DNA from: Nocardia sp. NRRL S-836
GTDB lineage: Bacteria; Actinomycetota; Actinomycetes; Mycobacteriales; Pseudonocardiaceae
Length of the DNA stretch: 64,000 bases
Direction of reading: 5' to 3'
Assembly: GCF_001279525.1 (NCBI RefSeq)
Contig: NZ_LGDY01000091.1
Span: 682,001 to 746,000, forward strand
Shown here in pieces: positions 27,530 to 36,373 of the stretch; the stretch's first letter is position 1, and each line of letters begins with the position of its first letter. The notes below the pieces were generated by a model. The model did not search any database. It was not told the origin of the DNA and saw only the letters and a program-made list of their open reading frames with translations. Both the position numbers and the translations under genes were made by a program.

Positions 27530-30079
27530 ATGCGATTCCACCTGCTGGGCTCACTGGAAGTCCTCGACGGCGACTCACCGGTGCCTCTGGGCGGCGTCAA
27601 GCAGCGCGCGGCTCTGGGCTTCCTGCTGTTGCAGGCCAACCGGGTGGTCGCGACGAGCAAGCTGCTCCAGGCGTTGTGGCCGCGGGACGTCCCGCCCACG
27701 GCGCGCAAGATGCTCCAGAACGCCGTCTCCGGGCTGCGCGGCGTTCTCACGTCGCACGGCGGCAAGCCGGAAGGGGCCCCGATGCTGCTGACCCACGCGC
27801 CGGGCTACCTGCTGCGCGTGGACCAGAACTCCCTCGACCTGTCGCGCTTCCAGCAGCTGACCGAACAGGGCCGCGGTGAACTCGCCGAGGGCAACTGGGC
27901 CGACGCCGCGAAGGTGCTCCGCGGCGCGCTGGGTCTGTGGCGCGGACCGGTGCTCGCGGACCTCGCCGAGACCGGGATCAACTGGCCCGAGCTGACCGCC
28001 ATCAAGGACTGGAAGCTGGCGGTGCAGGAGGACTGCTTCGAGGCGGAGCTCGCCTGCGGCCGGCACGGGGAGATCATCGGCGAGCTCGAGTCGCTGACCG
28101 AGCTGGAGCCGTACCGCGAACGGCTGGGCGGCCAGCTGATGCTCGCGCTGTACCGGTGCGGCCGGCAGGTGGACGCGCTGAGCGTTTACCGCCGCACGAG
28201 GGCGGCGCTGGTGGCGGAGCTCGGTCTCGAACCGGGACGCGAGCTGCAGGAGCTCGAACGCGCGATCCTCGACCACACGCCCGCGCTGGACCTCCCGTCG
28301 TCGGTGCACCGCAGGCACCTGCTCGCCGTCGGCCAGGACCCCGCTCCCGTGCGCGCCCCGGTCGTGATCACGCGGCCCGCCGCGGAGCCCGTCGCTCCCG
28401 CGGCCGCGCCGGACCTCGCGACAGCGGAGCGGAAGCTCGTGAGCGTCGTGATGGTGTCGGCCCAGCTCGGTCTCGCGGCCGGTGACGGTGACCCGGAGGA
28501 CGTCGACGCGGTGCACCAGGAGGTCGCTTCCGTCGTGTCCGCCGAGGTGGCTCGACTGGGTGGCGTGGTCGGCGGAAGCGTCGGATCGGTGTTCCTGGCG
28601 CTGTTCGGCGTGCCCAGGACCGCGGAGGACGACGCTGATCGCGCCGTGCGCGCGTCCGTCGCGATCCGCGACCGGCTGGACGCCGTCGCCGAGGTGCAGA
28701 TCGGCGTGGCCACCGGTGACGCCCTCGTGCGCCTGCCGTCGTCGGGCGCACCCACCGCCAGCGGTGTCCTGCTCGACCAGTGCCGTCAGCTGATGGCGTT
28801 GGCACCACTGGGCGCGGTGCGCGCGTGCACCTCGACCCGGGACGCCGCCGATTCCGTGCTCTGGGAGGCGGACGGCGCGCCGACCGGGGGCTGGCAGGCG
28901 ATCTCGTGCGCGCCACGGCGTGGTGCGGCCCGCCGCGTGCAGGCCGCGGTGCCGTTCGTGGAACGCGAGCGCGAGCTGCTGGTGCTGCAAGGGCTTCTCG
29001 ACGAGGTGCGCACGCGGCGCCGCCCGCACTTCGTGACCGTGCTCGGCGAGGCGGGCATGGGCAAGACGCGGCTCGTCAACGAGCTCGCTACCTCTCGCAC
29101 GACCGCTTTCCGTGGCACCGCCACGGCTTTCGGCGACGACGACGGCTACGGGCCGTTGACCGACGTCGTGAGCGAGTTCTCCTCCTTCCCGACCCTGCGC
29201 GCCGACCTCGTGCGGCTGGTCGGTGCCGGTGAGCTCGCGGACCGGCTGCACGCGAGCCTGGCCTGCCTGGCCGAGCCCGGCGCCGAGGTGCGGCCGGACT
29301 TCCCGGCGTGGCGCCGGTTCCTGGAGGAGGTCGCGGAGTCCGAACCGCTGATCGTGCTGCTGGAAGACGTGCACTGGGCGAACGACGTGGTGCTCGACTT
29401 CGTGGAGGAGCTGGGGGAGCACGCCGGTTCCGTGCCGCTGCTGGTGATCGCGACCGCGCGACCGGAGCTGCTGCAGCGCAGGCCGTCGTGGTTCGGCGGC
29501 AAGCGCAACGCCACCACGATCAGCCTGGAACCGTTGTCGCACAACGGCACACGTCAGCTGCTGAACTCACTGCTGCAGACCCGGGAGTTGTCGGCCGAGC
29601 TGTGGCAGGCGCTCGTGTCGTGCGCCAGCGGCAACCCGCTGTTCGCCACCGAGTACGCCGGCATGGTGTCGGACCCCCGCACGCCGTGCCTGCTGAACGA
29701 CGCCTCGCTGCCGGTGCCGCCTTCGGTGCGCGGTGTGGTGACCACCCAGCTCGACTCGCTGCCGACCGAGGTGAAGGCGGTGCTGCAGGACGCCGCGCTC
29801 ACCGGTGACCTCGTGTCGCCGAGCTCGGTGGCCGCGACGGGTGAACGTGCTGCCGCCGAGGTCGCCAAGGCGCTGGAACTGCTGGAACAACGGGACTTCC
29901 TGCGCCGCCAGGGCCGCAACAGCGAGACCGGCGAGATCGAGTACGGGTTCCGGCACCTGCTCGTGCGCGACGTCGTCGCCGAGCAGATCCCCCGTGCCGA
30001 GCGGGCGTCGAAGCACGAACGGGCGCGCGCGTGGCTCGACCGGCTGACGCTCGACCTCACCGACCGCCGGGCCGGCTGA
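27530..30079 (+). CDS. SARP regulator fused to a degenerate cyclase domain and AAA ATPase
   Basis: 849 residues from ATG 27530, after GGAGG at 27517-27521. Residues 1 to about 255 are a SARP DNA-binding and BTAD module (VKQRAALGFLLLQANRVV, ALWPRDVPPTARKMLQ, ELGLEPGRELQELE). A middle segment (about 300-440: ERKLVSVVMVSAQ, GGSVGSVFLALFGVP, QIGVATGDALVRL) looks like a class III adenylate/guanylate cyclase homology domain. The metal-binding Asp expected after the VSV strand is absent, so it is probably non-catalytic. An AAA ATPase follows, with GEAGMGKTR and Walker B LIVLLEDVHWAN, plus a winged-helix/helical end. No TPR block is present. It is probably cotranscribed with the DTPW peptide and likely controls the cluster. 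Confidence 0.93.
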   Translation: MRFHLLGSLEVLDGDSPVPLGGVKQRAALGFLLLQANRVVATSKLLQALWPRDVPPTARKMLQNAVSGLRGVLTSHGGKPEGAPMLLTHAPGYLLRVDQNSLDLSRFQQLTEQGRGELAEGNWADAAKVLRGALGLWRGPVLADLAETGINWPELTAIKDWKLAVQEDCFEAELACGRHGEIIGELESLTELEPYRERLGGQLMLALYRCGRQVDALSVYRRTRAALVAELGLEPGRELQELERAILDHTPALDLPSSVHRRHLLAVGQDPAPVRAPVVITRPAAEPVAPAAAPDLATAERKLVSVVMVSAQLGLAAGDGDPEDVDAVHQEVASVVSAEVARLGGVVGGSVGSVFLALFGVPRTAEDDADRAVRASVAIRDRLDAVAEVQIGVATGDALVRLPSSGAPTASGVLLDQCRQLMALAPLGAVRACTSTRDAADSVLWEADGAPTGGWQAISCAPRRGAARRVQAAVPFVERERELLVLQGLLDEVRTRRRPHFVTVLGEAGMGKTRLVNELATSRTTAFRGTATAFGDDDGYGPLTDVVSEFSSFPTLRADLVRLVGAGELADRLHASLACLAEPGAEVRPDFPAWRRFLEEVAESEPLIVLLEDVHWANDVVLDFVEELGEHAGSVPLLVIATARPELLQRRPSWFGGKRNATTISLEPLSHNGTRQLLNSLLQTRELSAELWQALVSCASGNPLFATEYAGMVSDPRTPCLLNDASLPVPPSVRGVVTTQLDSLPTEVKAVLQDAALTGDLVSPSSVAATGERAAAEVAKALELLEQRDFLRRQGRNSETGEIEYGFRHLLVRDVVAEQIPRAERASKHERARAWLDRLTLDLTDRRAG

Positions 30080-30092
30080 CCCGGTGACAACG

Positions 30093-30138
30093 CTGCACGC
30101 CGGGCCGCGTTCCACCCCCGGCGCGGCCCGGCGTGCAG
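30093..30138 (+). terminator. Strong hairpin terminator
   Basis: A perfect 17-bp stem (arms 30093-30109 and 30122-30138) with a 12-base loop begins 14 bases after the stop of the SARP-ATPase gene. No U-tract, as is usual in high-GC genomes. Confidence 0.85.
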
Positions 30139-30173
30139 CTCCCCAACCGCTGACCTGAACCATTTGAGCGTGG

Positions 30174-30213
30174 CAACCGGCACATCGACGGCGAATCGTT
30201 GATGTGCCGGTTG
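30174..30213. terminator. Hairpin terminator, likely for the opposing TetR gene
   Basis: A perfect 13-bp stem, CAACCGGCACATC at 30174-30186 with GATGTGCCGGTTG at 30201-30213, lies just beyond the end of the minus-strand TetR gene. With the preceding hairpin it insulates two convergent transcripts. Confidence 0.8.
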
Positions 30214-30238
30214 TTTCGGCATGTGGGGCTTGGCCGGT

Positions 30239-30856
30239 TCACGAACCGGTCTGCGTGGTCAGCGAGTGCACGTTCCGCCGCAGGACTTCCACCAGGAGGT
30301 CCGGCGTCATGGGCTGCGGGTGCAGGACCGCCTGCATGGTGAGGCCGTCGAGGAGAGCGCTCAGCCGGAAGCTTTCGATGCCGAGGTTCAACCCCGCGGG
30401 CAGTGCGCCGTGCTGGACGGCCTGTTCGAGGATCCCGGTGACCAGGCAGCGCAGGTGCTCACGGTGTTCCTCCGCGACCTCCCGCAACGCCGGTTGTGCC
30501 CGCGCGGCAACGGTGAAGGCCGGCCAGGCGGCCAGGTCGTCGCTGCGCGCCCGGTCGAGTGGCAGGAGTTCGGCCAGCAGTTCCGCGACCGCATCGGTGC
30601 TGCCGAGACCACCGGCGGGCAGGCGTGCGACACGGGTGGCCACCCGCTGCCTGATGCGCCGGCCGAGCTCGCGCATCGCGAAGACCACCAGCTCGTCGTG
30701 GCTTTCGAAGTAGTGCCGGATGGATCCGATGGAGAGCCCGGTCTCATCCGCGAGGTTGCGCAGGGACGCGCCTTCGACGCCGGTCCGGGTCATGATCCGG
30801 ACCACGGCCTCGCCCACGACCCTCCGCCGCTCTCCCGGGATCACTGTCTTCGGCAT
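30239..30856 (-). CDS. TetR/AcrR family regulator (BetI-like)
   Basis: 205 residues. The N-terminal helix-turn-helix (VEGASLRNLADETGLSIGSIRHYF, read as a longer segment around residues 27-50) is typical of TetR proteins. The C-terminal ligand domain has the BetI-type pattern with LLDGLTMQAVLHP. It starts 57 bases after the stop of the MFS exporter gene on the same strand, so the two probably form an operon in which it represses the exporter and itself. The ligand could be the cluster's product, which is inference. Confidence 0.93.
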   Translation of the reverse strand: MPKTVIPGERRRVVGEAVVRIMTRTGVEGASLRNLADETGLSIGSIRHYFESHDELVVFAMRELGRRIRQRVATRVARLPAGGLGSTDAVAELLAELLPLDRARSDDLAAWPAFTVAARAQPALREVAEEHREHLRCLVTGILEQAVQHGALPAGLNLGIESFRLSALLDGLTMQAVLHPQPMTPDLLVEVLRRNVHSLTTQTGS

Positions 30857-30913
30857 GGTTTCCTCTGCGGCACAACGCTGTCGATCGCGGTCGCGGGATC
30901 TCGCTGACGTGTT

Positions 30914-32449
30914 TCAGGTGCCGAGCGGGGAGTCCTGTTCGAGGGCCGCGTCCTGCTCGATGACCTTGGGGACGCCGCGCAGGAACCGCACGACGACAAG
31001 GGCGAGGAGGACCGTGATGGCGGCGCTGACCATCATGCTCGTCCGGATGCCGCTGAGGTACGCGTCGGTGGCGGCGGCCTGGACGGCCGCGGCGGCCGGT
31101 TCCGGCAGGCCGGTGGCGACGGCCGCGCTGAACGACTCACGGACCCGTTCGGCGACCGCCTGCGGAACACCCTGGGGCAGGACGAGCTGTGCCCGGTAGA
31201 TCCCGGAGAGAACGCTTCCGATGACGGCGATGCCGAGCGAACCGCCCAGCTCGTACGCGGTCACCGAGATCGCGGCGGCCGCGCCGGCACGATCTCGCGG
31301 AACGGTGCCGAGGATCGTGTCACCGGTGACGGTCAGCGTGAGACCCGCGCCCGCACCGACGGCGACCTGCGCGACGACGACCAGGGCGTACGGCGAGTAC
31401 GCCTGCACGCCGGCGAGCAGGCCGAACCCGAGCGCGGCGAGCAGCAGCCCCAGTGCCACCGCGTACCCGCGGCCGATCCGGTTGATCGCCGTCGGGGCGA
31501 GCACGCCACCCGCCACCACCGCTGCCAGCGCTCCCGGCACGTAGGCGAGTCCCGCCTCCAGCGGTGTCCACTCGCGAACCAGCTGGAAGTACTGGCTGAT
31601 GATGAAACCGAACGCCGACAGGGTGAACACCGCGACCAGGTTCGATCCCACGGAGGTGGTGAACTCCCGGCTGCGGAACAGCCGCAGGTCGATCAGCGGG
31701 GTGGGCAGCCGCAGCTGCCGCCGTGCGAACAACCCCAGCGCGAGAAGCCCCACGAGCAGAGCGCTCAGCACGTCCGGGTGCCACAAACCCACGAGGAAGC
31801 CGGTTTTGATCGTGTAGACCACCGCGACCACGCCGATCACGGACAGCAGCACGCTCGCCACGTCGAGCCGAAGCCGTTGCGGCGCACGGGACTCCGGGAT
31901 GAACTTGGCCGCGGCGAGGATCAACAGCGCGATCGGGACGTTCACCAGGAACACCGAGCCCCACCAGAACTGGTTCAGCAGCACACCGCCGAGGATCGGC
32001 CCGACCGCGAACCCCGCCGCGGACACGCCCGCACTGGCACCCACCGCGGCCGTGCGCGCCCGTTGCGTCGTGAACACGACACGCAACAAGGACGTGGTGG
32101 CGGGCAGAATCGCCGCTCCCGCCACGCCCAGCAAGGCCCGCGCGACGATCAGCAGCTCGGCGGTCGGCGCGTACGCCGTCAGCACGGAGGCCACCGCGAA
32201 CCCGATGACACCGCACACCAGCATCCTGCGCCGCCCGACCCGGTCGCCCAGGTTGCCCATGGTGACCAGGAGGCCCGCCATCGTGAACCCGTAGACGTCC
32301 ACGATCCACAGCATCGACACGCTGGAGGCGCCGAGCTGAACGCTCAGCTCGGGCACCGCCAGGTACAGCACGGTCATGTCCACCGTGACGATCAGCTGCG
32401 CGAGGCACGACACGAAGATCGTCGCGTAGCCCGCCACCCGGCTGGTCAC
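30914..32449 (-). CDS. MFS drug exporter (EmrB/QacA, DHA2 type)
   Basis: About 511 residues from GTG 32449. The frame is open to 32620, but the extra residues are Arg/Ser-rich with no homologous look, so the start is placed just before the first membrane helix (GYATIFVSCLAQLIVTVD). About 14 hydrophobic segments can be counted. The MFS motif A (GNLGDRVGRRRML) and motif C-like GPILGG are present. Proton-driven export of drugs or secondary metabolites is the family role. Placed before a TetR gene at the edge of the PKS cluster, it may export or give resistance to the polyketide. Confidence 0.9.
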   Translation of the reverse strand: MTSRVAGYATIFVSCLAQLIVTVDMTVLYLAVPELSVQLGASSVSMLWIVDVYGFTMAGLLVTMGNLGDRVGRRRMLVCGVIGFAVASVLTAYAPTAELLIVARALLGVAGAAILPATTSLLRVVFTTQRARTAAVGASAGVSAAGFAVGPILGGVLLNQFWWGSVFLVNVPIALLILAAAKFIPESRAPQRLRLDVASVLLSVIGVVAVVYTIKTGFLVGLWHPDVLSALLVGLLALGLFARRQLRLPTPLIDLRLFRSREFTTSVGSNLVAVFTLSAFGFIISQYFQLVREWTPLEAGLAYVPGALAAVVAGGVLAPTAINRIGRGYAVALGLLLAALGFGLLAGVQAYSPYALVVVAQVAVGAGAGLTLTVTGDTILGTVPRDRAGAAAAISVTAYELGGSLGIAVIGSVLSGIYRAQLVLPQGVPQAVAERVRESFSAAVATGLPEPAAAAVQAAATDAYLSGIRTSMMVSAAITVLLALVVVRFLRGVPKVIEQDAALEQDSPLGT

Positions 32450-32674
32450 GCGACGACCGCTGTGACACGCCGGCAGGAAGGAACTCGAACGCACGCGCGA
32501 TGACCGCGCGATCCTCTGCGTCGCTCGGCTCGGAACACGTGCAACTCCGGAGTTGTCTCGGTCCAGGGCCCGCGCTCGCGCGCCGAGGATTCGCTGGTCT
32601 TTCCTGAGGCACAGCCACACGTGCGTGCGCTTGAGGTCTTCCGTGAACGCGTCAGAACCTCCGCGTGGGGGGAA

Positions 32675-33028
32675 CTAGCCGAAGATCTCGTCGAGGAATC
32701 CCCACCTGTCCTTTTTCTTCCTCCCGCGCGAGTCCCTGCCCTCGCCGAAGAAGTCGTCGTCGTCGCCCCAGAAGTCGTCCTTCTTCTTGCGGGACGGCGG
32801 CGCCGGCTGGTGCGGTGCCTGCATCGGCGCCGGCTGGTAGGGCGGCGGTGCAGGCACGGGGGAGGGGGCCTGACGGAGCTCCGACTGCAGGTGGGCGCGG
32901 TAGGACAGCAGGATCTGCTCCAGCTCGCCGTTGTCGAGGTAGATGCCCCGGCAGTTCTCGCACTGCTCCAGGTGAATCCCGTCCCGGTCGAAGGTGTGCA
33001 TGGCGTGTCGGCATTTCGGGCAGATCAT
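32675..33028 (-). CDS. TFIIB-type zinc-ribbon protein
   Basis: 117 residues from ATG 33028. The N-terminus has the zinc ribbon MICPKCRHAM then LEQCENCRGIYLDNGELEQIL, two CxxC pairs as in the zf-TFIIB family. The middle is Pro/Gln-rich (PAPPPYQPAP) and the C-terminus is charged with Lys and Asp/Phe-rich stretches (KKKDDFWGDDDDFFG). It is probably a nucleic-acid or protein-binding accessory; the specific role is unknown. No good ribosome-binding site lies before the ATG, so a leaderless message is possible. Confidence 0.87.
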   Translation of the reverse strand: MICPKCRHAMHTFDRDGIHLEQCENCRGIYLDNGELEQILLSYRAHLQSELRQAPSPVPAPPPYQPAPMQAPHQPAPPSRKKKDDFWGDDDDFFGEGRDSRGRKKKDRWGFLDEIFG

Positions 33029-33140
33029 AAAGCCAGGATAGGGAGATCCACCCACTTGCGCCCTACTCGTCCGGCCGCGGCGGCAACTCTCCGGTAATCG
33101 CGCGCCCATTCGCCGTCATTCCACGAGGCGGCGGCCGTGG

Positions 33141-33332
33141 TCAGTTCCGCGGATGGTCACGGTTATTGCGGTAGTCGGAGAAGAGCGCGACGCCGCCGGC
33201 GATGGCGAGCAGTCCGAAGGGGACGCTGAGGAAGAGGCCCAGACCGAATGCTTGAGCGGCGACGTTGGCGGCGAGGCTGCCCACCAGGATCAGCACGAGG
33301 AGGGTCCGGCTGCGGCTCGGTGAAAGGTTCAT
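33141..33332 (-). CDS. Small two-helix membrane protein
   Basis: 63 residues: a short basic N-terminus (MNLSPSRSR), two hydrophobic segments (about 10-27 and 31-50) separated by AQAFGLG, and a charged tail (DYRNNRDHPRN). No family recognised. It is read in the same direction as the zinc-ribbon gene, but 112 bases separate them. Coding status rests on the clear two-helix pattern rather than on a ribosome-binding site. Confidence 0.6.
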   Translation of the reverse strand: MNLSPSRSRTLLVLILVGSLAANVAAQAFGLGLFLSVPFGLLAIAGGVALFSDYRNNRDHPRN

Positions 33333-33464
33333 GCCGAGAAAGTTAGTTCTGTTCGGCGCCGCTGCCGATACAGCAGGCTTCCCGGTGTCAGGTGGAGCAG
33401 GCTGTACCTCGATGCGGTGCGCCGGTGGCGTCGACCCGCCAGGTACAGGCGATCTCGGCGTTGT

Positions 33465-33709
33465 TCAGGCCTCGCCGGGTGAGGGCGGCCCCTCAGGTGT
33501 GTCGCCGGCGCGCTCGGTGCGGCGCCGCCGTGCCACGAGGGAGACGATCACGTACCGGCGCGACGTTGATCAAGGTCAGCACGGTGGGCGGTGCACCCGC
33601 CTCGCGAAACGCCGAGAAGACGGCCGGTGCGACGGCGATCGCCGAGCCGTTGAAGAACGTTCCGCGCCACAGACCGGACGCGTCCGCCGAACCCTCCTCG
33701 GGCAGGGGT
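33465..33709 (-). pseudogene. Possible decayed fragment of a membrane protein
   Basis: On the minus strand a protein-like stretch (WRGTFFNGSAIAVAPAVF, then FREAGAPPTVLTLINVAPV) runs from about 33700 down to 33555. It then shifts frame to continue as RRYVIVSLVARRRRTE to a stop at 33465. An in-frame stop lies just upstream. The composition looks like two membrane helices and a basic cytoplasmic end. No intact reading frame spans it and the parent family is not recognised. Confidence 0.35.
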
Positions 33710-34154
33710 CACCAGCCGCGAGATTGCCAGGTGGATCGGCCGGAACGTCGTCCCGGCGGACGGGTCGAATTCGCGAGAACGCGGGTTCGATCGCGATTGG
33801 TCCCTGTCCTCGATTCCTGTTGCGACCGGTCGAACCGGGCAATCGTGGTCCCGAAGAGAAAGATTTGTGACAGCCGGTACGGGCCAGCATAGCGCTCCAC
33901 TCCACGCGGTGTTCGACTGCTGTGTCGCACAATGGAGTGGTTTAATCGAGCCTGGACGGACGCGGGCGTCACCCCGCTGTCGACGAGCCGGGAACGCGCG
34001 TCAACAGGTGTGGAAAGAACGGCCGCAATTCCGGCCGGCGCCGCCTCGCACGTGTGAGCCGCGTAAATGACGGCCGCGTTCAGCGGGCCGGTGGAAGTGC
34101 GTGAACGGCTTGGACCTACTGTGCTCGGAAGAAACAAACCTGAGGGAGTAGGAC
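33710..34154. other. Non-coding stretch upstream of the RsbQ operon
   Basis: No reading frame here has convincing codon use. It includes AT-richer patches near 33850-33960 and presumably the promoter of the RsbQ-RsbP-STAS operon, but I could not pick out a clear sigma-factor box. Confidence 0.5.
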
Positions 34155-34958
34155 ATGGACGTCCGTCACAGGAACAACGTCACGGTCACCGGTGTGCCGG
34201 AGGGCCCGACCGTGGTGCTGGCGCACGGGTTCGGCTGCGACCAGAACATGTGGCGGTTGATCGTCCCGGCGCTGGCGCGGCAGCACCGGGTGGTGCTGTT
34301 CGACTACGTGGGTTCGGGCGGCTCGGACCTGTCGTCGTGGAGCGCGGAACGGTACTCCAGCCTCGACGGTTACGCGCAGGACGTCGTCGACGTCTGCGAG
34401 GAGCTGGAGCTCGAGCAGGTGGTGCTGGTGGGCCACTCGGTCAGCGCCATGATCGGCGTGCTGGCCGCGCGGATGGCCCCGCGGCGGATCGGGTCGCTGG
34501 TGATGGTGGCTCCCTCGCCCTGCTACATCGACGACGAGGGCTACCGCGGTGGGTTCACCGCCGAGGACATCGACGAGCTGCTGGCGTCGCTGGAGTCCAA
34601 CTACCTGGGCTGGTCGTCGGTGATGGCTCCGGTGATCATGGGCAACCCGGACCGGCCGGAGCTCGGGCAGGAGCTGACCAACAGCTTCTGCGCCACCGAC
34701 CCCGACATCGCCCGCGTCTTCGCCCGCACCACGTTCCTGTCCGACAGCCGCACCGACCTGGCCGGCGTCACGGTGCCCACGCTGGTGCTGGAGTGCGCCC
34801 AGGACGTCATCGCACCGCGCGAGGTCGGCGCGTTCGTCCACGCCGCGATCCCGTCCTCCCGCCTGGTCACCCTCGACGCCACCGGGCACTGCCCGCAGCT
34901 GAGCGCACCGGAGGCCACCGCCGAGGCGATCCTGGACTTCCTCGGAACACGCTCGTGA
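34155..34958 (+). CDS. rsbQ: RsbQ-like alpha/beta hydrolase (energy-stress signalling)
   Basis: 267 residues, ATG after GAGGGAG. The sequence follows Bacillus subtilis RsbQ closely: HGFGCDQNMWR, the nucleophile in GHSVSAMIG (Ser95), PSPCYIDDEGYRGGF, CATDPDIARVFA, Asp217 in CAQDVIAP and His245 in ATGHCPQ. In Bacillus, RsbQ is needed for RsbP, a PAS-PP2C phosphatase, to respond to energy stress, probably by handling a small hydrophobic molecule. The very next gene here is a PAS-coil-PP2C phosphatase whose start overlaps this stop (TGATG), so the functional pair is conserved. Downstream signalling in this organism is inferred. Confidence 0.93.
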   Translation: MDVRHRNNVTVTGVPEGPTVVLAHGFGCDQNMWRLIVPALARQHRVVLFDYVGSGGSDLSSWSAERYSSLDGYAQDVVDVCEELELEQVVLVGHSVSAMIGVLAARMAPRRIGSLVMVAPSPCYIDDEGYRGGFTAEDIDELLASLESNYLGWSSVMAPVIMGNPDRPELGQELTNSFCATDPDIARVFARTTFLSDSRTDLAGVTVPTLVLECAQDVIAPREVGAFVHAAIPSSRLVTLDATGHCPQLSAPEATAEAILDFLGTRS

Positions 34959-36373
34959 TGTGCCGCGCGGACGGCGCCTCGCCCGACGGGGCGCCGGATC
35001 CCGTCCACGCCGGCGACGGCGACGTGGCCGGCACGGACGCGGCGTTCACCGCGCTTCTGGAGGACAGCGCCGAGGACCTGTACGACGCGGCGCCCTGCGG
35101 GTACCTGTCCACGATGATGGACGGCACCATCGCGAAGATCAACGCCACGTTGCTGGGCTGGCTCGGCCTGGGCCAGGAGGCCGTGGTCGGCCGGATGCGG
35201 TTCACCGACCTGCTCACCGTCGGCGGCAAGCTGTACCACGAGACGCACTTCGCCCCGCTGCTGCGCATGCAGGGCGAGCTGCGGGGCATCGCCCTGGAGG
35301 TGAAGGTCCCCGGCGGCCGGTTGCCGGTGCTGGTGTCGTCGGTGATCAAGCGGGGCGCCGGGGGAGAGCCGCTGCTCATCCGCACCACCGTGTTCGACGC
35401 CTCGGACCGCCGCGCCTACGAGGAGGAGCTCCTGCGGCGCAGACAGGAGGCCGAACAGGCCCGCGCGGCGGCAGAGCAGGCCCGCGCGGCGGCAGAGCAG
35501 GCCCGCCGGCAGGCCGAGGCCGACCGGGAACGGCTGGCGTCGACGCTCGCGGTGCTGCAGCAGACCCTGCTGCCGCCGTCACTGCCCGCGGTGCCCGGCG
35601 TGGAACTGGCCGGGCACTACCACACCGCCTCCCCCGACCAGCTCGGTGGCGACTTCTACGACGTGTTCCCCCTGGTGGGCGACACCTGGGGGTTCTTCCT
35701 GGGTGACGTGTGCGGCAAGGGCGTCGAGGCCGCGGCGCTGACCTCGCTGGCCCGCTACACCCTGCGCGCCGCCGCCCACCACCACCCCGACGACCCGATC
35801 GCGGTGCTGGCCGCGCTCAACACCGCCCTGCTGCGCGACCCGAACGTGGGCATCCGCTTCTGCACCGCCCTCTACGGCACCCTCACCCCCGGCGACGGCG
35901 GCCTGACGGTCTGGCTGGCCGGAGGCGGGCACCCACCGGCGTTCCACCTCTCCGGCGACGACGGCGACGGCACGGTGGTGCGTCCGGTCGAGCTGCCCGG
36001 CGCCATGCTGGTCGGCGCGCTGGCCGACGCGCGCTTCGTGGCCACCACCGTCCGCCTGGAACCCGGTCAAGCGCTGCTGCTCTACACCGACGGCCTCACC
36101 GAGGCCCGCGGGACCGACGGGCAGCTGCTCGACATCGAAGGCGTCGCTGACGTGCTCGCCGCCCGCACCGGTCCCACCACCGCTGCCGCCGTCGTGGCCG
36201 ACACCGTCACCTTCCTCGCTGGCCTGCCGAACGGCACCGATGACGACGTCGCCCTGCTCGCCCTGGGAGTCCCCGCAGCCGGAACACCGACCGCCGGCAC
36301 GTCCACCGCCGCCGTGTCGATCAACGCGCCCCAGCGGGACCCCGCACCGACCGGAAGCACCGACCGCACATGA
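34958..36373 (+). CDS. rsbP: RsbP-like PAS/PP2C (SpoIIE-type) protein phosphatase
   Basis: 471 residues from ATG 34958, which shares its first base with the previous stop; GTG 34955 is also in frame. Residues about 30-150 are a PAS sensor (YDAAPCGYLSTMMDGTIAKIN). A coiled coil follows (about 150-190), with a 21-base DNA repeat giving AEQARAA twice. The rest is a PPM/SpoIIE phosphatase: LGGDFYDVF, FLGDVCGKGVEAA, GGGHPPAF, LYTDGLTEARG and DDDVALLAL supply the metal-binding Asp residues. By analogy to RsbP it should dephosphorylate the STAS antagonist encoded next, freeing it to bind an anti-sigma factor. No RsbW-like kinase was seen in the window. Confidence 0.93.
   Translation: MCRADGASPDGAPDPVHAGDGDVAGTDAAFTALLEDSAEDLYDAAPCGYLSTMMDGTIAKINATLLGWLGLGQEAVVGRMRFTDLLTVGGKLYHETHFAPLLRMQGELRGIALEVKVPGGRLPVLVSSVIKRGAGGEPLLIRTTVFDASDRRAYEEELLRRRQEAEQARAAAEQARAAAEQARRQAEADRERLASTLAVLQQTLLPPSLPAVPGVELAGHYHTASPDQLGGDFYDVFPLVGDTWGFFLGDVCGKGVEAAALTSLARYTLRAAAHHHPDDPIAVLAALNTALLRDPNVGIRFCTALYGTLTPGDGGLTVWLAGGGHPPAFHLSGDDGDGTVVRPVELPGAMLVGALADARFVATTVRLEPGQALLLYTDGLTEARGTDGQLLDIEGVADVLAARTGPTTAAAVVADTVTFLAGLPNGTDDDVALLALGVPAAGTPTAGTSTAAVSINAPQRDPAPTGSTDRT

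Noticed and set aside
27575..29542. Minus-strand frame of 655 codons opposite the SARP-ATPase gene
   Set aside because: Composition is that of an antisense shadow; the plus strand has BTAD and Walker motifs.
33265..34137. Frames of 60-200 codons on both strands before the RsbQ operon
   Set aside because: None shows third-position GC bias or a domain; only a possible decayed fragment on the minus strand was kept.
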